Origin: an uncultured Sphingomonas sp.
Lineage (GTDB): Bacteria > Pseudomonadota > Alphaproteobacteria > Sphingomonadales > Sphingomonadaceae
DNA length: 39,849 bases
Assembly: GCA_902806275.1 (NCBI GenBank)
Contig: CADCVY010000107.1
Coordinates: forward strand, 1 to 39,849
Reading direction: 5' to 3'
In this document: in pieces, positions 39,157 through 39,849 of the stretch
Layout of the letters: every line of letters begins with the position of its first letter
How positions within the stretch are numbered: position 1 is the first letter of the stretch
Notes under the pieces: model-generated
The model's input: the letters and a program-made list of their open reading frames with translations, nothing else
Told to the model about the DNA's origin: nothing
The model's database searches: none
Position numbers and translations under genes: made by a program

Positions 39157-39849
39157 AAACGCGCCCAATTGTCAGGTGACAGGCGCACCGACAGCCTGAC
39201 TTCACTGTCCTCGACCTGCTGGTCGAGCACTTCGCCGCGCGAGTGCAGCCATGCGATCCGGCCGCCGTCTGTGGCGGGCACCTGTATCTCGTGCACCTGC
39301 TCTCCGTTGCGCAGCTTCTCGGCCATGCGCTCGCCAAGGGTTTTGAGCCCTCCTCCGGTCAGAGCCGAGATCGGCACCACATCCTCGCGCCGCTTGGCTT
39401 CCTCGAGCAAGCGGTCGCGCTCCTCGTCGCCAAGCAGGTCGACCTTGTTCCACGCTTCGATCCGCGGCGGCGCGCCCTCTTCCGCCAGATCGAGCGACTT
39501 CAGTACGTCCTCAACATCGTCCCGCTGCGCTTCCGTGTCGGGATGAGCCATGTTGCGGACATGGACTAGGAGGTCGGCCGAGCGCACTTCTTCCAGCGTC
39601 GCCCGGAATGCCGCGATCAGCTCGGTCGGCAGGTCCGACACGAAGCCGACCGTGTCGGAAAGGATCACCTTGTCGAAACCTGGCAGCCGGATATCACGCA
39701 TGGTCGGGTCGAGGGTCGCGAACAGCATGTTCTCGGCCAGCACGTCGGCGGCGGTGAGCCGGTTGAACAGGGTCGACTTGCCGGCATTCGTGTAGCCCAC
39801 CAGCGCCACGATGGGATAGGGCACGCGCCGGCGGCTCGCCCGGTGGGGG
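39135..39849 (-). CDS. hflX: GTPase HflX (5' end cut by window)
   Basis: Ribosome-associated GTPase that splits stalled ribosomes, notably after heat stress. The visible 237 residues are the C-terminal part: HRASRRR leading into PYPIVALVGYTNAGKSTLFNRL (G1), DPTMRDIRLPG, the G3 motif ILSDTVGFVSDLP, EAWNKVDLL (G4, NKVD) and ISALTGGG (G5). The N-terminal HflX-specific subdomain is beyond the window edge. A GTG at 39824 could be mistaken for the start, but the conserved basic RxRxPYP linker continues upstream to the edge, so the gene is cut. It is convergent with mazG. Confidence 0.94.
   Translation of the reverse strand, partial: PHRASRRRVPYPIVALVGYTNAGKSTLFNRLTAADVLAENMLFATLDPTMRDIRLPGFDKVILSDTVGFVSDLPTELIAAFRATLEEVRSADLLVHVRNMAHPDTEAQRDDVEDVLKSLDLAEEGAPPRIEAWNKVDLLGDEERDRLLEEAKRREDVVPISALTGGGLKTLGERMAEKLRNGEQVHEIQVPATDGGRIAWLHSRGEVLDQQVEDSEVRLSVRLSPDNWARFQALESA

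Overview
The window is a GC-rich, densely packed chromosomal segment that looks like a member of the Sphingomonadaceae (Alphaproteobacteria; Sphingomonas or a close relative). The evidence is gene content and style: the order rpsB-tsf-pyrH-frr-uppS-cdsA-dxr-rseP-bamA-skp-fabZ, a cysteine-free alphaproteobacterial L31, many 4-nt ATGA/GTGA stop-start overlaps, frequent GTG/TTG starts, and dispersed intergenic palindromes that read as 'PASAGAQ'-like peptides. I saw no phage, transposase, integrase or CRISPR array. Both ends cut a gene: icd on the left and hflX on the right.

Region 1 (1-2.9 kb): NADP-isocitrate dehydrogenase (minus) diverges from psd-pssA (plus), which make phosphatidylethanolamine. 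Tail-to-tail with pssA, and overlapping it by 116 bp, is a 73-residue membrane protein gene on the minus strand. It has a good Shine-Dalgarno site and a promoter that contains a GTTC-N7-GTTC motif, the alphaproteobacterial LexA box.

Region 2 (2.9-13.7 kb): the translation, membrane and envelope operon. rpsB and tsf are separated by a dispersed palindromic repeat and followed by a terminator. Then come pyrH, frr, uppS, cdsA, dxr, rseP, bamA, skp and fabZ, nearly all overlapping. The lpxD, lpxA and lpxB genes that flank fabZ in many other Proteobacteria are absent, as expected if glycosphingolipids replace LPS.

Region 3 (13.7-18.5 kb): a vitamin B12 uptake operon on the minus strand (btuB-btuF-btuC-btuD) behind a cobalamin riboswitch. 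Its promoter and the divergent rpmE promoter appear to share one -35 hexamer. The btuB frame has no signal peptide and an in-frame stop just upstream.

Region 4 (18.5-25.8 kb): rpmE, a GNAT acetyltransferase, glutaryl-CoA dehydrogenase (minus), a type I secretion ABC transporter and its membrane-fusion partner, and a convergent TonB-dependent receptor.

Region 5 (25.8-29.3 kb): a BlaI-type repressor, a BlaR1/MecR1-like M56 membrane protease, and a secreted protein. The protease's C-terminal region and the secreted protein carry the same tandem repeat of about 29 residues. This is the best candidate in the window for a poorly described sensory system.

Region 6 (29.3-39.8 kb): a small secreted SnoaL/NTF2-like protein, tRNA-Ser(UGA), a lytic transglycosylase, a D,D-carboxypeptidase, a second copy of the palindromic repeat, then the operon tmk-holB-metG-tatD-MBL hydrolase. 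That operon ends in two tandem membrane-anchored retropepsin-like proteases. mazG follows, convergent with hflX.
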